This document shows positions 29,361 through 40,260 of a DNA stretch of 64,000 bases, one piece after another (position 1 is the stretch's first letter; each line of letters begins with the position of its first letter). The notes beneath the pieces are model-generated. The model had not been told where the DNA came from. It saw only the letters and a program-made list of their open reading frames with translations, and did not search any database. Made by a program: the position numbers and the translations under genes. The stretch is from Thalassovita sp. Its GTDB lineage: Bacteria; Pseudomonadota; Alphaproteobacteria; Rhodobacterales; Rhodobacteraceae. The stretch lies in contig JARGPB010000007.1 in NCBI GenBank assembly GCA_029212905.1, forward strand, positions 130,759-194,758. Direction: 5' to 3'.

Positions 29361-29765
29361 ATGCGCATGATTTTGCCCCTGATGACCGCTTCGATACTGG
29401 CTAGCTCGGGGATGGCGTCGGCATTGCCGCCGCTGCGCGAAGTGAAATCGATCAATGACGGGCTGTTTGCCGTCGCTGTGGCGGATCAGATCCGCAAGGA
29501 ATGCTCCGGCATTTCCGCCCGCATGTTCCGGGCACTGAACTACATCAATACACTGGAAAACCATGCTCTAGAGCTGGGTTACAGCAAGAAAGAGATCAAG
29601 GCCTACGTCAAATCCAAAGAGGAAAAGGCGCGAATGCGCGCCCGTGGCGAGGCTTACCTGAAGGCCAATGGCGCAAGCTATGCCGAACCGGACACCTTCT
29701 GCAATCTTGGCCGTGCCGAGATCGCCAAAGGTAGCCGGATCGGCCAACTACTGAGAGCAAAGTGA
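29361..29765 (+). CDS. secreted DUF5333-type protein in the nuo operon
   Basis: A 134-residue protein with a signal peptide (MRMILPLMTASIL...MASA) and a helical, charged mature domain beginning REVKSINDGLFAVAVADQIRKEC; the two Cys lie in KECSG and DTFCNL. It matches my memory of DUF5333 proteins that sit in Rhodobacterales nuo clusters. ATG at 29361 follows AAGGAGATATGAC; an upstream in-frame ATG at 29301 would add a non-signal-like leader. Periplasmic location contrasts with the cytoplasmic NuoF/NuoG around it. Function unknown. Confidence 0.78.
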   Translation: MRMILPLMTASILASSGMASALPPLREVKSINDGLFAVAVADQIRKECSGISARMFRALNYINTLENHALELGYSKKEIKAYVKSKEEKARMRARGEAYLKANGASYAEPDTFCNLGRAEIAKGSRIGQLLRAK

Positions 29766-29771
29766 GACCCC

Positions 29772-31790
29772 ATGTCTGACCTACGCAAGATAAACATCGA
29801 CGGGAACGAGATCGAAGTTGACGGGGCAATGACCCTGATTCAGGCCTGTGAACAGGCCGGAGTCGAGGTTCCGCGCTTCTGCTACCACGAGCGTCTGTCG
29901 ATTGCCGGCAACTGCCGTATGTGCCTGGTCGAGGTTGTGGGCGGTCCGCCCAAGCCCGCCGCCTCTTGCGCGATGCAGGTGCGCGACCTGCGCCCTGGCC
30001 CGGAAGGTCAGGCACCTGTGGTGAAAACCAATTCGCCCATGGTCAAGAAAGCCCGCGAAGGCGTGATAGAATTCATGCTGATCAATCACCCGCTGGATTG
30101 CCCGATCTGCGACCAGGGCGGAGAATGTGATCTACAGGACCAGGCCATGGCGTATGGTGTTGATTTCAGCCGCTACCGTGAACCCAAGCGCGCCACCGAG
30201 GATCTGAACCTGGGGCCGCTTGTCGAAACCCATATGACGCGCTGTATTTCCTGTACACGCTGCGTGCGTTTCACAACCGAGGTCGCAGGCATCAACCAGA
30301 TGGGCCAGACCGGCCGCGGCGAAGATGCAGAGATCACCAGCTATCTGAACGAAACACTGGTTTCGAACATGCAGGGCAATATCATTGACCTTTGCCCGGT
30401 TGGTGCTTTGGTTTCAAAGCCTTACGCCTTTACCGCGCGCCCATGGGAGCTGACAAAGACCGAAACTATCGACGTGATGGATGCGATTGGTAGCAACATC
30501 CGCGTGGACACAAAGGGCCGCGAAGTGATGCGGGTTCTGCCGCGCAACCACGATGGCGTGAACGAAGAATGGCTGTCGGATAAGTCCCGTTTCATCTGGG
30601 ATGGTCTGCGCCGTCAGCGACTGGATACGCCGTATATTCGCGAAAACGGCAAGCTACGCAAAGCAGGTTGGGACGAGGCTCTGACCGCCGCTGCGGCAGC
30701 GATGAAGGGCAAGAAGGTTTCCGCTCTGGTCGGTGATCTGGCCCCGACCGAGGCCGTGTTCGCGCTCAAGCAAGTGATCGAAGGTCTGGACGGCAACATT
30801 GAATCGCGTACCGACGGTGCGGTTCTGCCCGTTGGCAACCGTTCGGCCTATGTTGGCACGGCTGCGATCGAAGATATCGACACCGCCAAGTTGATCTATC
30901 TTGTTGGCTCTAATCCACGGAACGAAGCGCCCGTTCTGAATGCGCGCATCCGCAAAGCCTGGCTTAAAGGCGCCGAAGTGCGCGTTATCGGCGAGCAAGC
31001 GGACCTGACGTATGACGTCACCTATGTTGGCCCCGGTCGCGCCTATTTGGCTCCGGCGGTTGATAAGGCCGAAGCCACCGAGGATGCGATCGTCATCGTG
31101 GGGCAGGGCGCCATCACCGAAGGCGACGGGATCAAGGTTCTGGCGCAGGCGCAGGCACTGACAGAGAAGCTGGGCGGCAAAATGCTTGTTCTGCACACAG
31201 CGGCCAGCCGCGTGGGCGCCATGGATCTGGGCGCCGTCACCGAAGGTGGCCTGGAAAAAGCCATGGACGGTGTCGAGGTTGTTTACAACCTGGGTGCCGA
31301 CGAAGTTGAAATCGCCGATGGTCCCTTTGTGATCTATCAGGGTAGCCACGGGGATCGTGGGGCGCACCGCGCTGACATTATCTTGCCGGGTGCGGCCTAT
31401 ACCGAAGAAAACGGTCTGTTCGTGAACACCGAAGGCCGCCCACAGCTGGCAATGCGTGCTGGCTTTGCGCCGGGAGAGGCCAAGGAAAACTGGGCCATCC
31501 TGCGTGCGCTGAGCGCCGAAATCGGGGCTGCGCTGCCGTATAATTCTCTGGCGCAACTGCGTCAGGCCCTGATCGAGGCCGTGCCGCATCTGGCGCAGAT
31601 CGACCAGGTGATCGAGAACGAATGGCAGCCGCTGGAATTGGCTCCGCTGAAGAATGGTGCGTTCAAACTGGCGGTGGCGTCGGATGAACAGTTCTATTTG
31701 ACCAACCCCATCGCGCGGGCTTCGGCCTTGATGGGTGAATTGGCGGCAAACGCCAAGGCACGGGCTGAAACCCCGGTGGCGGCTGAATAA
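29772..31790 (+). CDS. nuoG: NADH-quinone oxidoreductase subunit G
   Basis: 75 kDa-type iron-sulfur subunit of complex I (672 residues). The N-terminus has the 2Fe-2S ligands around [18 protein letters not shown], then the His/Cys ligands of N5 in [19 protein letters not shown] and the ferredoxin-like cluster [10 protein letters not shown] with a later Cys in DLCPVGAL. The C-terminal half is the molybdopterin-oxidoreductase-like domain without cofactor. I do not see the extra N7 cluster motif of the long NuoG type, which fits the shorter length. Stop and next start overlap as TAATG. Confidence 0.96.
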   Translation: MSDLRKINIDGNEIEVDGAMTLIQACEQAGVEVPRFCYHERLSIAGNCRMCLVEVVGGPPKPAASCAMQVRDLRPGPEGQAPVVKTNSPMVKKAREGVIEFMLINHPLDCPICDQGGECDLQDQAMAYGVDFSRYREPKRATEDLNLGPLVETHMTRCISCTRCVRFTTEVAGINQMGQTGRGEDAEITSYLNETLVSNMQGNIIDLCPVGALVSKPYAFTARPWELTKTETIDVMDAIGSNIRVDTKGREVMRVLPRNHDGVNEEWLSDKSRFIWDGLRRQRLDTPYIRENGKLRKAGWDEALTAAAAAMKGKKVSALVGDLAPTEAVFALKQVIEGLDGNIESRTDGAVLPVGNRSAYVGTAAIEDIDTAKLIYLVGSNPRNEAPVLNARIRKAWLKGAEVRVIGEQADLTYDVTYVGPGRAYLAPAVDKAEATEDAIVIVGQGAITEGDGIKVLAQAQALTEKLGGKMLVLHTAASRVGAMDLGAVTEGGLEKAMDGVEVVYNLGADEVEIADGPFVIYQGSHGDRGAHRADIILPGAAYTEENGLFVNTEGRPQLAMRAGFAPGEAKENWAILRALSAEIGAALPYNSLAQLRQALIEAVPHLAQIDQVIENEWQPLELAPLKNGAFKLAVASDEQFYLTNPIARASALMGELAANAKARAETPVAAE

Positions 31791-32182
31791 TGATGCGAGC
31801 TGCGCTCATATCCCTGGCCGTAACGGCGCCGGTTGCTGGTTGTGTGAATGCACAACCCGAGGCCGGGGCGTTCCGCCCATCCTATCAGGGGATCGATACG
31901 CAGCTTTTGGATGGTGATCTGGTTAGTTTCCAGGTGGCCATGTCTGGCGCCCGTACGGGCGAAGATGTTGCGGATTACGCGGAATGTGCGGCTGCACAAT
32001 ACGCGCTGATCCGCGGTTACGGTTTCGCGCGTCACTTGCGCACGAATGTAGAGCAACAGGGCGGCCTATGGCGAGGGGATGCGGTTTATACCATCTCGTC
32101 TGCGCTGCCCCGTGGATTGAGAACGATTGACGCTGAAGTTGTCGTTGCTCATTGCGCGGAAAACGGAATACCGACGGTGTGA
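31790..32182 (+). CDS. small lipoprotein-like protein in the nuo operon
   Basis: A 130-residue protein with a leader ending in a plausible lipobox VAGC (Cys18), so probably a lipoprotein. The mature part includes [24 protein letters not shown] and two further Cys ([15 protein letters not shown]). The ATG overlaps the nuoG stop by one base, implying coupled translation. No family recognised. It is the second lipoprotein candidate of the operon, suggesting an envelope-side function for this group of inserted genes. Confidence 0.72.
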   Translation: MMRAALISLAVTAPVAGCVNAQPEAGAFRPSYQGIDTQLLDGDLVSFQVAMSGARTGEDVADYAECAAAQYALIRGYGFARHLRTNVEQQGGLWRGDAVYTISSALPRGLRTIDAEVVVAHCAENGIPTV

Positions 32183-32189
32183 GGATCTA

Positions 32190-33230
32190 ATGGCAGATTT
32201 CTTTGCTAACACTTATTTGGGCATGGCGCTGGTGATCATCGGACAGGTGTTCCTGGTCGTGATCCCTCTCTTGGTGGCTTTGGCCTTCTTGATGTATGCG
32301 GACCGGAAAATCTGGGCTGCTGTCCAGATGCGTCGCGGTCCCAACGTGGTGGGCGTTTTCGGCCTGCTGCAAAGCTTCGCTGACTTCTTGAAATACATCG
32401 TCAAAGAGGTGGTGTTCCCCGCAGGGGCCGACAAGGTCGTGTTCCTGCTGGCCCCGATGATCAGCCTTGTGATGGCGCTGATCGCCTGGGCGGTGATCCC
32501 CTTCAATGATGGTTGGGTTTTGTCCGACATCAACGTGGCGATCCTGTATGTTTTCGCGGTGTCCTCGCTTGAGGTCTACGGCGTCATCATGGGCGGTTGG
32601 GCGTCGAACTCGAAATACCCGTTCTTGGGGTCGTTGCGGTCCGCCGCGCAGATGATTTCCTATGAGGTCAGCATTGGTTTGATCATCATCGGTGTGATCA
32701 TCTCGAGCGGGTCGATGAATTTTGGCGACATCGTTGCGGCGCAGGACGGATCTTATGGCCTGTTCAGCTGGTATTGGCTGCCGCATTTCCCGATGCTGTT
32801 CCTGTTCCTGATCTCGGCCCTGGCCGAAACCAACCGCCCGCCGTTCGACCTGCCCGAGGCAGAATCCGAACTGGTGGCTGGCTATCAGGTTGAATACAGC
32901 TCGACCCCGTTCCTGCTGTTCATGATCGGCGAGCTGGTTGCCGTGGTGCTGATGTGTGCCCTGACCACGCTGCTGTTCTTTGGTGGTTGGCTGTCGCCTA
33001 TCCCGGGCCTGCCGGATGGCATCCTGTGGATGATTGGTAAGATGCTGTTTGTCTTCTTTATCTTCTCGATGGTGAAGGCGATTACTCCGCGCTACCGCTA
33101 TGACCAGCTGATGCGGATCGGTTGGAAAGTCTTCCTGCCGATGTCGCTGGCCTGGGTCGTGATCGTGGCATTCCTTGCAAAATTCGAAGCCTTCGGCGGG
33201 GCCTATGCCCGCTGGGCGATTGGAGGCTGA
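32190..33230 (+). CDS. nuoH: NADH-quinone oxidoreductase subunit H
   Basis: Membrane subunit of complex I at the quinone entry point; 346 residues, about eight helices. Conserved loops seen: [48 protein letters not shown] with the acidic residues of the E-channel, and the later [19 protein letters not shown] at 32190 follows GAGGATCTA; the open frame reaches back to 32127 inside the previous gene, but this start fits family length. Confidence 0.96.
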   Translation: MADFFANTYLGMALVIIGQVFLVVIPLLVALAFLMYADRKIWAAVQMRRGPNVVGVFGLLQSFADFLKYIVKEVVFPAGADKVVFLLAPMISLVMALIAWAVIPFNDGWVLSDINVAILYVFAVSSLEVYGVIMGGWASNSKYPFLGSLRSAAQMISYEVSIGLIIIGVIISSGSMNFGDIVAAQDGSYGLFSWYWLPHFPMLFLFLISALAETNRPPFDLPEAESELVAGYQVEYSSTPFLLFMIGELVAVVLMCALTTLLFFGGWLSPIPGLPDGILWMIGKMLFVFFIFSMVKAITPRYRYDQLMRIGWKVFLPMSLAWVVIVAFLAKFEAFGGAYARWAIGG

Positions 33231-33233
33231 TCC

Positions 33234-33728
33234 ATGACACAGATCGATTATGGACGCGCGGCCAAGTATTTCCTGCTGGCTGATTTCATCAAAGGGTTCC
33301 AACTGGGGTTGAAGTACTTCTTTGCCCCCAAGGCGACGCTGAACTACCCGCACGAGAAGGGACCACTGAGCCCCCGATTCCGCGGCGAACATGCGCTGCG
33401 TCGCTACCCCAATGGCGAAGAGCGCTGCATCGCGTGTAAACTGTGTGAGGCGATCTGCCCCGCACAGGCCATCACCATCGACGCGGAACCCCGCGATGAT
33501 GGCTCGCGCCGGACCACGCGCTATGACATCGACATGACCAAATGCATCTACTGCGGTTTCTGCCAAGAGGCCTGTCCCGTGGATGCAATCGTCGAGGGGC
33601 CGAATTTCGAATTCGCCACCGAAACCCGCGAAGAGCTGTTCTATAACAAGGACAAGCTGTTGGAGAACGGGGATCGTTGGGAAGCCGAAATCGCCCGCAA
33701 CCTGGAAATGGATGCGCCGTACCGATGA
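33234..33728 (+). CDS. nuoI: NADH-quinone oxidoreductase subunit I
   Basis: Peripheral subunit (164 residues) with two 4Fe-4S clusters, N6a and N6b, passing electrons to NuoB. Ligands: [16 protein letters not shown] and [16 protein letters not shown]. The N-terminal amphipathic segment and the [18 protein letters not shown] stretch preceding the first cluster are typical. The stop overlaps the start of the carboxymuconolactone decarboxylase-like gene (ATGA). Confidence 0.97.
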   Translation: MTQIDYGRAAKYFLLADFIKGFQLGLKYFFAPKATLNYPHEKGPLSPRFRGEHALRRYPNGEERCIACKLCEAICPAQAITIDAEPRDDGSRRTTRYDIDMTKCIYCGFCQEACPVDAIVEGPNFEFATETREELFYNKDKLLENGDRWEAEIARNLEMDAPYR

Positions 33729-34132
33729 CAGATTCAACCAACCCATTCGAAGTGCTGATGCAGCAGGCTCAGGCCATGGCCAAGGCGTTTAACCCCGCGT
33801 TGGAATCCTTCTCGCCCAAAGGGTTCGAGTCGCTTTGGCCGACCATGCCCAAGGACATGATGGAAATGACCTTTGGTAAGGGCATCAACAAGGATGGGCT
33901 GGATGCGAAAACGCGGCTGCTGCTGACGCTGGCCGGGTTGACGATGCAAGGGGCCCAAAATGAAACGGGCTACCGGATGACCGTGCGCCACGCCCTTGAG
34001 GCCGGTGCCACCAAAGATGAAATCGCCGAGACCATCGCACAGATGTCGATGTTCGCCGGTATACCCGCCATGACAAAGGGCATGGAACTTGCCCGCGACG
34101 TGATGGACGACAAAGAGGACAAAGAGAAATGA
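33725..34132 (+). CDS. carboxymuconolactone decarboxylase (AhpD-like) family protein
   Basis: A 135-residue protein with the alpha-helical CMD/AhpD-like domain: [18 protein letters not shown], then [30 protein letters not shown]. It lacks the CxxC of peroxidase-type AhpD proteins ([10 protein letters not shown] stands at that place), so a redox role through cysteines is unlikely; the original decarboxylase activity is also not implied. It overlaps nuoI and nuoJ by four bases on each side (ATGA), so it is tightly built into the nuo operon. Function in this setting unknown. Confidence 0.85.
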   Translation: MTDSTNPFEVLMQQAQAMAKAFNPALESFSPKGFESLWPTMPKDMMEMTFGKGINKDGLDAKTRLLLTLAGLTMQGAQNETGYRMTVRHALEAGATKDEIAETIAQMSMFAGIPAMTKGMELARDVMDDKEDKEK

Positions 34133-34737
34133 CGATTGCAGCGCTGGCATTTTACCTGTTCGCGATCTGCGCCATCACCGGGGGCCTGTTCACGGTGATC
34201 AGCCGCAACCCGGTGCATTCGGTGCTGTGGCTGATCCTGGCTTTCCTCAGCTCGGCCGGATTGTTCGTTTTGCTTGGGGCCGAATTCGTCGCCATGCTGT
34301 TGATCATTGTCTACGTGGGCGCGGTGATGGTGCTGTTCCTGTTCGTGGTGATGATGCTGGATGTCGATTTCGCCGAGCTAAAGGCCGAAATGGCCAAGTA
34401 TTTGCCCCTGGCGCTGCTGATCGGGGTGATCATCCTGCTGCAACTGGGCATGGCTTACGGTGTTTGGGAAACCTCTGATACGGCGCTGGCCGCGCGCAGC
34501 TCGGTTACGCCCGAGGGCATGGAAAACACCGCTGCGCTGGGTGTGCTGCTGTATGACAAGTACTTCCTGTTGTTCCAACTGGCCGGTCTGATCCTGCTGG
34601 TTGCGATGATCGGGGCGATCTTGCTGACGCTGCGCCATCGCAAGGACATCAAACGCCAGGACGTTCTGGCACAGATGTACCGCGACCCGGCTAAAGCAAT
34701 GGAATTGAAAGACGTGAAACCGGGGCAGGGCCTGTAA
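34129..34737 (+). CDS. nuoJ: NADH-quinone oxidoreductase subunit J
   Basis: Membrane subunit of complex I (202 residues, five predicted helices) near the NuoA/H/K interface. The typical [27 protein letters not shown] start, [30 protein letters not shown] third helix, and a charged cytoplasmic tail (RHRKDIKRQ) are seen in segments. The start overlaps the CMD-like gene by four bases. NuoK follows 36 bases later. Confidence 0.96.
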   Translation: MTIAALAFYLFAICAITGGLFTVISRNPVHSVLWLILAFLSSAGLFVLLGAEFVAMLLIIVYVGAVMVLFLFVVMMLDVDFAELKAEMAKYLPLALLIGVIILLQLGMAYGVWETSDTALAARSSVTPEGMENTAALGVLLYDKYFLLFQLAGLILLVAMIGAILLTLRHRKDIKRQDVLAQMYRDPAKAMELKDVKPGQGL

Positions 34738-34773
34738 GGCCCGCCGCTGGAACGAATAAGGACCGAGGGAATA

Positions 34774-35079
34774 ATGATTGGTATAGAACACTACCTGGCA
34801 GTGGCGTCCGCGCTGTTTGTCATAGGTATCTTTGGCCTCTTCCTGAACCGGAAGAATGTGATCATCCTCTTGATGTCGATCGAGCTGATGCTGCTTGCGG
34901 TCAACATCAACCTTGTCGCCTTCTCCTCCTTTATGGGGGATCTGGTGGGCCAGGTATTCACGCTGTTTGTGCTGACGGTCGCCGCTGCTGAAGCCGCGAT
35001 TGGTCTGGCCATTCTCGTCGTCTTCTTCCGCAACCGCGGAACCATCGACGTCGAAGACATCAACGTGATGAAAGGGTAA
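34774..35079 (+). CDS. nuoK: NADH-quinone oxidoreductase subunit K
   Basis: Small membrane subunit of complex I (101 residues, three helices), homologous to MrpC. It shows [29 protein letters not shown], with the conserved membrane Glu in IELMLLAVN, and [13 protein letters not shown] with the second Glu; both lie in the proton-transfer chain. Ribosome-binding site AAGGACCGAGGGA upstream. Confidence 0.97.
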   Translation: MIGIEHYLAVASALFVIGIFGLFLNRKNVIILLMSIELMLLAVNINLVAFSSFMGDLVGQVFTLFVLTVAAAEAAIGLAILVVFFRNRGTIDVEDINVMKG

Positions 35080-35086
35080 AGAGACC

Positions 35087-37189
35087 ATGGAAACCGTCAT
35101 CCTCTTTGCTCCGCTGGTTGGGGCGCTGATTGCCGGGTTCGGCTGGCGCCTGATCGGTGAAAAGGGCGCACAGTTCGTCACAACCGGCCTGCTGTTCCTC
35201 GCTTGTCTGCTGTCCTGGATCACATTCCTGGGGCTGGACGCCGAGCACGTTAAACATATCCACATTCTGGATTTCATTGAGTCCGGTAGTCTGAGCACCG
35301 AATGGTCGATCCGTGTGGACCGTCTGACTGCGATCATGCTGATCGTTGTGACCACGGTGTCCGCGCTGGTGCACCTGTATTCGTTTGGCTACATGGCGCA
35401 TGACCACGCCTGGAAAGACAGCGAGCATTACAAAGCTCGTTTCTTTGCCTACCTGTCGTTCTTTACCTTTGCCATGCTGGCGCTGGTGACATCGGATAAC
35501 CTGGTCCAGATGTTCTTTGGCTGGGAAGGCGTGGGCGTCGCGTCCTATCTGCTGATTGGTTTCTATTACAAGAAACCCTCGGCCAACGCGGCGGCTATCA
35601 AGGCCTTTGTGGTCAACCGTGTTGGTGACTTTGGCTTTGCGCTGGGGATCTTCGGGCTGTTCTACCTGACCGACAGCATCACCTTTGACGACATTTTCGC
35701 GGCTGCACCTCAGTTGGCGGAAAAAGAGATCAGCTTCCTGTGGACGGAATGGAACGCGGCGAACCTGCTGGCCTTCTTGCTGTTCGTCGGCGCCATGGGC
35801 AAATCGGCTCAGCTGTTCCTGCACACCTGGCTGCCCGACGCGATGGAAGGCCCGACGCCTGTGTCGGCGCTGATCCACGCGGCCACGATGGTAACCGCCG
35901 GTGTTTTCCTGGTTTGCCGCATGTCGCCGCTGATGGAGTACGCGCCCGAGGCCATGGGCTTTGTAACCTTCCTGGGGGCCACCACGGCATTCGTTGCCGC
36001 CACGATCGGTCTGGTGCAGAATGATATCAAACGCGTGATCGCCTATTCGACCATGTCGCAGCTGGGCTATATGTTCGTGGCTGCCGGTGTGGGTGTCTAT
36101 TCGGTCGCGATGTTCCACCTGTTCACGCACGCGTTCTTTAAGGCGATGCTGTTCCTGGGCGCGGGTTCCGTGATCCACGGAATGCACCACGAACAGGACA
36201 TGCGGAACTATGGCGGCCTGCGTAAGAAAATGCCCTATACCTATTGGGCAATGCTGCTGGGGACGCTGGCCATCACGGGTGTTGGCATTCCGCTGACCCA
36301 CATTGGTTTCGCTGGCTTCCTGTCCAAGGACGCCGTGATCGAGAGCGCATGGGCAGGGACCGCTGGTGGTTATGCTTTCTGGATGCTGGTGATCGCTGCT
36401 TTGTTCACCTCGTTCTACAGCTGGCGCCTGATGTTCCTGACCTTCTTTGGTGAGGCGCGCGGCGACAAGCATACGCACGAACACGCGCACGAAAGCCCGA
36501 CCGTCATGCTGGTGCCGCTGGGCGTGCTGGCCTTGGGCGCGGTTTTCTCGGGGATGATCTGGTACAACAGCTTCTTCGGTGACCATAACTCGGTGAACAA
36601 GTTCTTCGGTATTCCGGTGCACCAAGCTGAAATGGCCGAGGGCCATGGCGAGGATGCTGCACACGGGGACACCAATGCAGCCACCGAAGAACACGTCGCT
36701 GCGGACACTGGCCACGAGATGAGCGCTGGCACGGCGCCGCAAGGCGCGATCTTCATGCACCCTGACAACCACGTCATGGACGAAGCACACCATGCTCCGA
36801 CCTGGGTCAAGGTCAGCCCGTTCATCGCGATGATCATCGGTCTGTTGGTGGCGATCTGGTTCTACATTGTGAACCCGGAGATGCCCAAGCGTCTGGCCGC
36901 AACCCAACGTCCGTTGTACCTGTTCTTGCTGAACAAATGGTATTTCGACGAAATCTATGACGTCATCTTTGTGAAACCGGCCAGCGCGATTGGACGCTTC
37001 TTGTGGAAGCGCGGCGATGGCAACGTCATTGATGGCTCGCTTAACGGTGTCGCGATGGGGATCATCCCCTTCTTCACCCGCCTCGCTGGCCGCGCGCAGT
37101 CCGGTTACATCTTTACCTATGCCTTTGCCATGGTGATCGGGATTGCCGTTCTCATCACCTGGATGTCGCTCACCGGAGGGGCGGAATAA
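35087..37189 (+). CDS. nuoL: NADH-quinone oxidoreductase subunit L
   Basis: Distal antiporter-like proton-pumping subunit, 700 residues, somewhat longer than the usual 610-650. Conserved parts: [46 protein letters not shown] and [21 protein letters not shown], with pump-chain Lys/Glu residues. The added length lies in a His- and acid-rich region from about residue 460 to 575 ([11 protein letters not shown] and, after one more helix, HGEDAAHGD...[11 protein letters not shown]...DEAHH). The long lateral helix and final TM are at the C-terminus. The stop overlaps the nuoM start (TAATG). Confidence 0.96.
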   Translation: METVILFAPLVGALIAGFGWRLIGEKGAQFVTTGLLFLACLLSWITFLGLDAEHVKHIHILDFIESGSLSTEWSIRVDRLTAIMLIVVTTVSALVHLYSFGYMAHDHAWKDSEHYKARFFAYLSFFTFAMLALVTSDNLVQMFFGWEGVGVASYLLIGFYYKKPSANAAAIKAFVVNRVGDFGFALGIFGLFYLTDSITFDDIFAAAPQLAEKEISFLWTEWNAANLLAFLLFVGAMGKSAQLFLHTWLPDAMEGPTPVSALIHAATMVTAGVFLVCRMSPLMEYAPEAMGFVTFLGATTAFVAATIGLVQNDIKRVIAYSTMSQLGYMFVAAGVGVYSVAMFHLFTHAFFKAMLFLGAGSVIHGMHHEQDMRNYGGLRKKMPYTYWAMLLGTLAITGVGIPLTHIGFAGFLSKDAVIESAWAGTAGGYAFWMLVIAALFTSFYSWRLMFLTFFGEARGDKHTHEHAHESPTVMLVPLGVLALGAVFSGMIWYNSFFGDHNSVNKFFGIPVHQAEMAEGHGEDAAHGDTNAATEEHVAADTGHEMSAGTAPQGAIFMHPDNHVMDEAHHAPTWVKVSPFIAMIIGLLVAIWFYIVNPEMPKRLAATQRPLYLFLLNKWYFDEIYDVIFVKPASAIGRFLWKRGDGNVIDGSLNGVAMGIIPFFTRLAGRAQSGYIFTYAFAMVIGIAVLITWMSLTGGAE

Positions 37190-38733
37190 TGGATAACCTT
37201 CTTTCCATCGTCACCTTCATTCCCGCGCTGGCGGCCGCCATTTTGGCGATCTTCTTGCGGGGCGAGGATGCTGCGGCGCAACGCAATGCCAAATGGTCGG
37301 CGCTAATCGCCACGGGGCTTACCTTTCTGGTGTCGCTGTTCATTCTGGCCGAGTTCGACCCTTCGAACACTGGGTTCCAGTATGTCGAAGAGCGCGAGTG
37401 GCTGCTGGGCCTGAAATACAAAATGGGTGTGGACGGGATTTCGGTTCTGTTCGTAATGCTGACCACATTCATGATGCCCCTGGTCATCTGGGCCAGTTGG
37501 GGTGTGGACAAGCGCGTCAAGGAATACATGATTGCATTCCTGTTGCTGGAAACGCTGATGCTGGGCGTGTTCATGGCGCTGGATCTGGTGCTGTTCTACC
37601 TGTTCTTCGAGGCAGGCCTGATCCCGATGTTCCTGATCATCGGTATCTGGGGCGGCAAGAACCGGATTTACGCTTCGTTCAAGTTCTTCCTCTACACGTT
37701 GCTGGGGTCGGTTCTGATGCTGGTGGCGATGGTCGCGATGTATGCGGATGCGGGCACCACTGACATCCCGACGCTGATGAACCACAGCTTCGCCTCGGAT
37801 AGCTTCAGTGTGCTGGGGATTCATATCGTGGGCGGTATGCAAACGATGATGTTCCTGGCGTTCTTTGCCTCTTTTGCGGTGAAAATGCCGATGTGGCCGG
37901 TCCATACCTGGCTGCCTGACGCACACGTTCAGGCGCCGACGGCTGGGTCGGTCGTTCTGGCTGCGATCCTTTTGAAGATGGGCGGCTACGGCTTCTTGCG
38001 GTTCAGCCTGCCGATGTTCCCAATCGGGGCTGACGTGATGACGCCGCTGGTCCTTTGGATGTCAGCGATTGCCATCGTGTATACCTCGCTGGTGGCGCTG
38101 GTGCAGGAAGACATGAAAAAGCTGATCGCCTATTCGTCGGTTGCGCACATGGGCTATGTTACCATGGGGATCTTTGCAGCCAATCAGCAGGGCATCGACG
38201 GTGCTATCTTTCAGATGATCAGCCACGGCTTTATCTCGGGCGCTTTGTTCCTGTGTGTGGGGGTGATTTATGACCGGATGCACACGCGCGACATCGACGC
38301 TTATGGTGGTCTGGTGAACCGGATGCCCGCCTATGCGTTGATCTTTATGTTCTTCACCATGGCGAACGTTGGTTTGCCCGGCACTTCGGGCTTCGTGGGT
38401 GAATTCCTGACGCTGATGGGGATTTTCCAGGCAAACACCTGGGTGGCGGCTGTTGCGACCTCGGGTGTGATCCTGTCGGCGGCCTATGCGCTGTGGCTGT
38501 ATCGCCGCGTCGTCTTCGGCGACCTGATCAAGGAAAGCCTGAAAACAATCGGTGACATGACTGCGCGCGAAAAGGCGATCTTTGCACCGCTGGTGGTGAT
38601 GACCCTGCTGTTGGGTGTCTATCCGTCGCTGGTTACCGATATCATTGGCCCCTCTGTCGAGGCGCTGGTCCACAACTATGACATGGCACTTGCGGACGGG
38701 CACTCCGCCACGCAAGTCGCTGCATCGCACTGA
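37189..38733 (+). CDS. nuoM: NADH-quinone oxidoreductase subunit M
   Basis: Antiporter-like proton-pumping subunit of complex I, 514 residues and about 14 helices. Seen: [32 protein letters not shown] in parts, [36 protein letters not shown], and the helix-8/12 Lys motifs ([17 protein letters not shown]). The start overlaps the nuoL stop by one base. Confidence 0.97.
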   Translation: MDNLLSIVTFIPALAAAILAIFLRGEDAAAQRNAKWSALIATGLTFLVSLFILAEFDPSNTGFQYVEEREWLLGLKYKMGVDGISVLFVMLTTFMMPLVIWASWGVDKRVKEYMIAFLLLETLMLGVFMALDLVLFYLFFEAGLIPMFLIIGIWGGKNRIYASFKFFLYTLLGSVLMLVAMVAMYADAGTTDIPTLMNHSFASDSFSVLGIHIVGGMQTMMFLAFFASFAVKMPMWPVHTWLPDAHVQAPTAGSVVLAAILLKMGGYGFLRFSLPMFPIGADVMTPLVLWMSAIAIVYTSLVALVQEDMKKLIAYSSVAHMGYVTMGIFAANQQGIDGAIFQMISHGFISGALFLCVGVIYDRMHTRDIDAYGGLVNRMPAYALIFMFFTMANVGLPGTSGFVGEFLTLMGIFQANTWVAAVATSGVILSAAYALWLYRRVVFGDLIKESLKTIGDMTAREKAIFAPLVVMTLLLGVYPSLVTDIIGPSVEALVHNYDMALADGHSATQVAASH

Positions 38734-38750
38734 AACGGGAGCCCTGAGAG

Positions 38751-40190
38751 ATGATCCAGGCTGATCTGAATATTATCCTGCCGGAAATCCTTCTGTCGGT
38801 ATACGCGATGCTGGCGTTGATTCTGGCCGTGTACACTGGCAAAGACCGCATGGCGGCCATGTTGACATGGGCCACCGCAATTCTGATGGCGCTGATCGCC
38901 GTCTGGATTGGGCTGAGCGGGTCGGGCGACCACATCGCCTTTGGTGGCTTGTTCCACGATGACGCTTTCGCGCGTTTCGCCAAGGTGACGATCCTCTTGG
39001 GCGGCGCTGCGGTTCTGGTGATGAGCCAGGACTACATGTCGCGCAAAGGCCTGCTGCGGTTTGAATATCCCGTCCTGATCGTGCTGGCGACTGTTGGTAT
39101 GATGGTGATGGTGTCGGCCTCGGATCTGATGACCCTGTATATGGGGCTAGAGCTGCAGTCCCTGTCGCTCTATGTTGTGGCCTCCTTGCGCCGCGACAGT
39201 GCCAAATCCACCGAAGCGGGGATGAAGTATTTCGTGCTGGGGGCTCTTTCTTCGGGGCTGCTGCTGTACGGTGCCTCGTTGGTGTATGGCTTTGCCGGAA
39301 CGACACAGTTCTCGGGTATCATCCAGGCGGCGTCTGGCGGCCATGCTTCGATCGGCTTGCTGTTCGGTCTGGTGTTTGTGATCTCGGGGCTTGCCTTCAA
39401 GATTTCGGCCGTGCCGTTCCACATGTGGACCCCGGATGTCTACGAAGGGTCGCCCACGCCGGTTACCGCGTTTTTCGCCACCGCGCCGAAAATGGCTGCG
39501 ATGGGCCTGTTTGCCCGCGTCCTGCATGACGCCTTTGGTGGTGTGACCGCCGATTGGCAGCAGATCGTGTCGTTGCTGGCTGTATTGTCGATGTTCCTGG
39601 GGGCGGTCGCTGCGATTGGCCAGACCAATATCAAACGCCTGATGGCTTATTCGTCGATTGCGCATATGGGTTATGCGATGATGGGTCTGGCGGCTGGGAC
39701 GGCCTTTGGTGTGCAGGCGCTGCTGATCTACATGGCGATCTACGTGACGATGAACGTGGGCACCTTTGCCTTTATCCTCTCGATGGAGAAAGACGGCCAG
39801 CCCGTGACCGACATCACGTCGCTGAACATGTACTCGAAACGGGAACCCGCCAAGGCGCTGGCCGTGCTGGTGCTGATGTTCAGCCTGGCCGGTGTGCCGC
39901 CGATGGTTGGTTTCTTTGGCAAGTTCTACGTGCTGAAAGCCGCCTACGAGGCTGGCCTGATCTGGCTTGCTGTGCTGGGTGTGGTCGCGTCTGTGATCGG
40001 TGCCTTCTACTATCTGCGTATCGTGTTCTACATGTATTTCGGAGAAGAGGGCGATGCGCTGGACAAGAACCGCTCGCCGATATTGTGGGGCTTCTTGATG
40101 GTGCCGGCGCTGGCGATGCTGGTGGGGGTCGTGAACCTCTTTGGCATCGAGAACGTGGCCGCTGCTGCTGCTGCAACGCTGGTCAACTGA
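38751..40190 (+). CDS. nuoN: NADH-quinone oxidoreductase subunit N
   Basis: Antiporter-like membrane subunit of complex I, 479 residues. Conserved [51 protein letters not shown] and [21 protein letters not shown] are visible in segments. Last nuo gene; 70 bases separate it from birA and contain a hairpin with a T-rich tail. Confidence 0.97.
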   Translation: MIQADLNIILPEILLSVYAMLALILAVYTGKDRMAAMLTWATAILMALIAVWIGLSGSGDHIAFGGLFHDDAFARFAKVTILLGGAAVLVMSQDYMSRKGLLRFEYPVLIVLATVGMMVMVSASDLMTLYMGLELQSLSLYVVASLRRDSAKSTEAGMKYFVLGALSSGLLLYGASLVYGFAGTTQFSGIIQAASGGHASIGLLFGLVFVISGLAFKISAVPFHMWTPDVYEGSPTPVTAFFATAPKMAAMGLFARVLHDAFGGVTADWQQIVSLLAVLSMFLGAVAAIGQTNIKRLMAYSSIAHMGYAMMGLAAGTAFGVQALLIYMAIYVTMNVGTFAFILSMEKDGQPVTDITSLNMYSKREPAKALAVLVLMFSLAGVPPMVGFFGKFYVLKAAYEAGLIWLAVLGVVASVIGAFYYLRIVFYMYFGEEGDALDKNRSPILWGFLMVPALAMLVGVVNLFGIENVAAAAAATLVN

Positions 40191-40214
40191 TTGATCACGG
40201 CATTGAAATCAGAA

Positions 40215-40248
40215 AGTGGCGCGCCATTGGCGCGTCACTTTGCATTTT
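40215..40248 (+). terminator. hairpin with T-rich tail between nuoN and birA
   Basis: AGTGGCGCGCC pairs with GGCGCGTCACT (one G-T wobble) around a 3-base loop, followed by a T-rich run interrupted by GCA. It can end the nuo transcript; partial read-through would supply birA, which starts 13 bases later and has little room for its own promoter. Confidence 0.7.
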
Positions 40249-40260
40249 AAGGACTGACAA

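Noticed and set aside
32187..33746. A 519-codon antisense frame over nuoH and nuoI
   Set aside because: Same reason; both genes on the other strand have conserved motifs throughout.
35060..36907. A 615-codon antisense open frame over nuoL
   Set aside because: Composition (Gln/His/Arg-rich) and complete overlap with conserved nuoL show it is a shadow.
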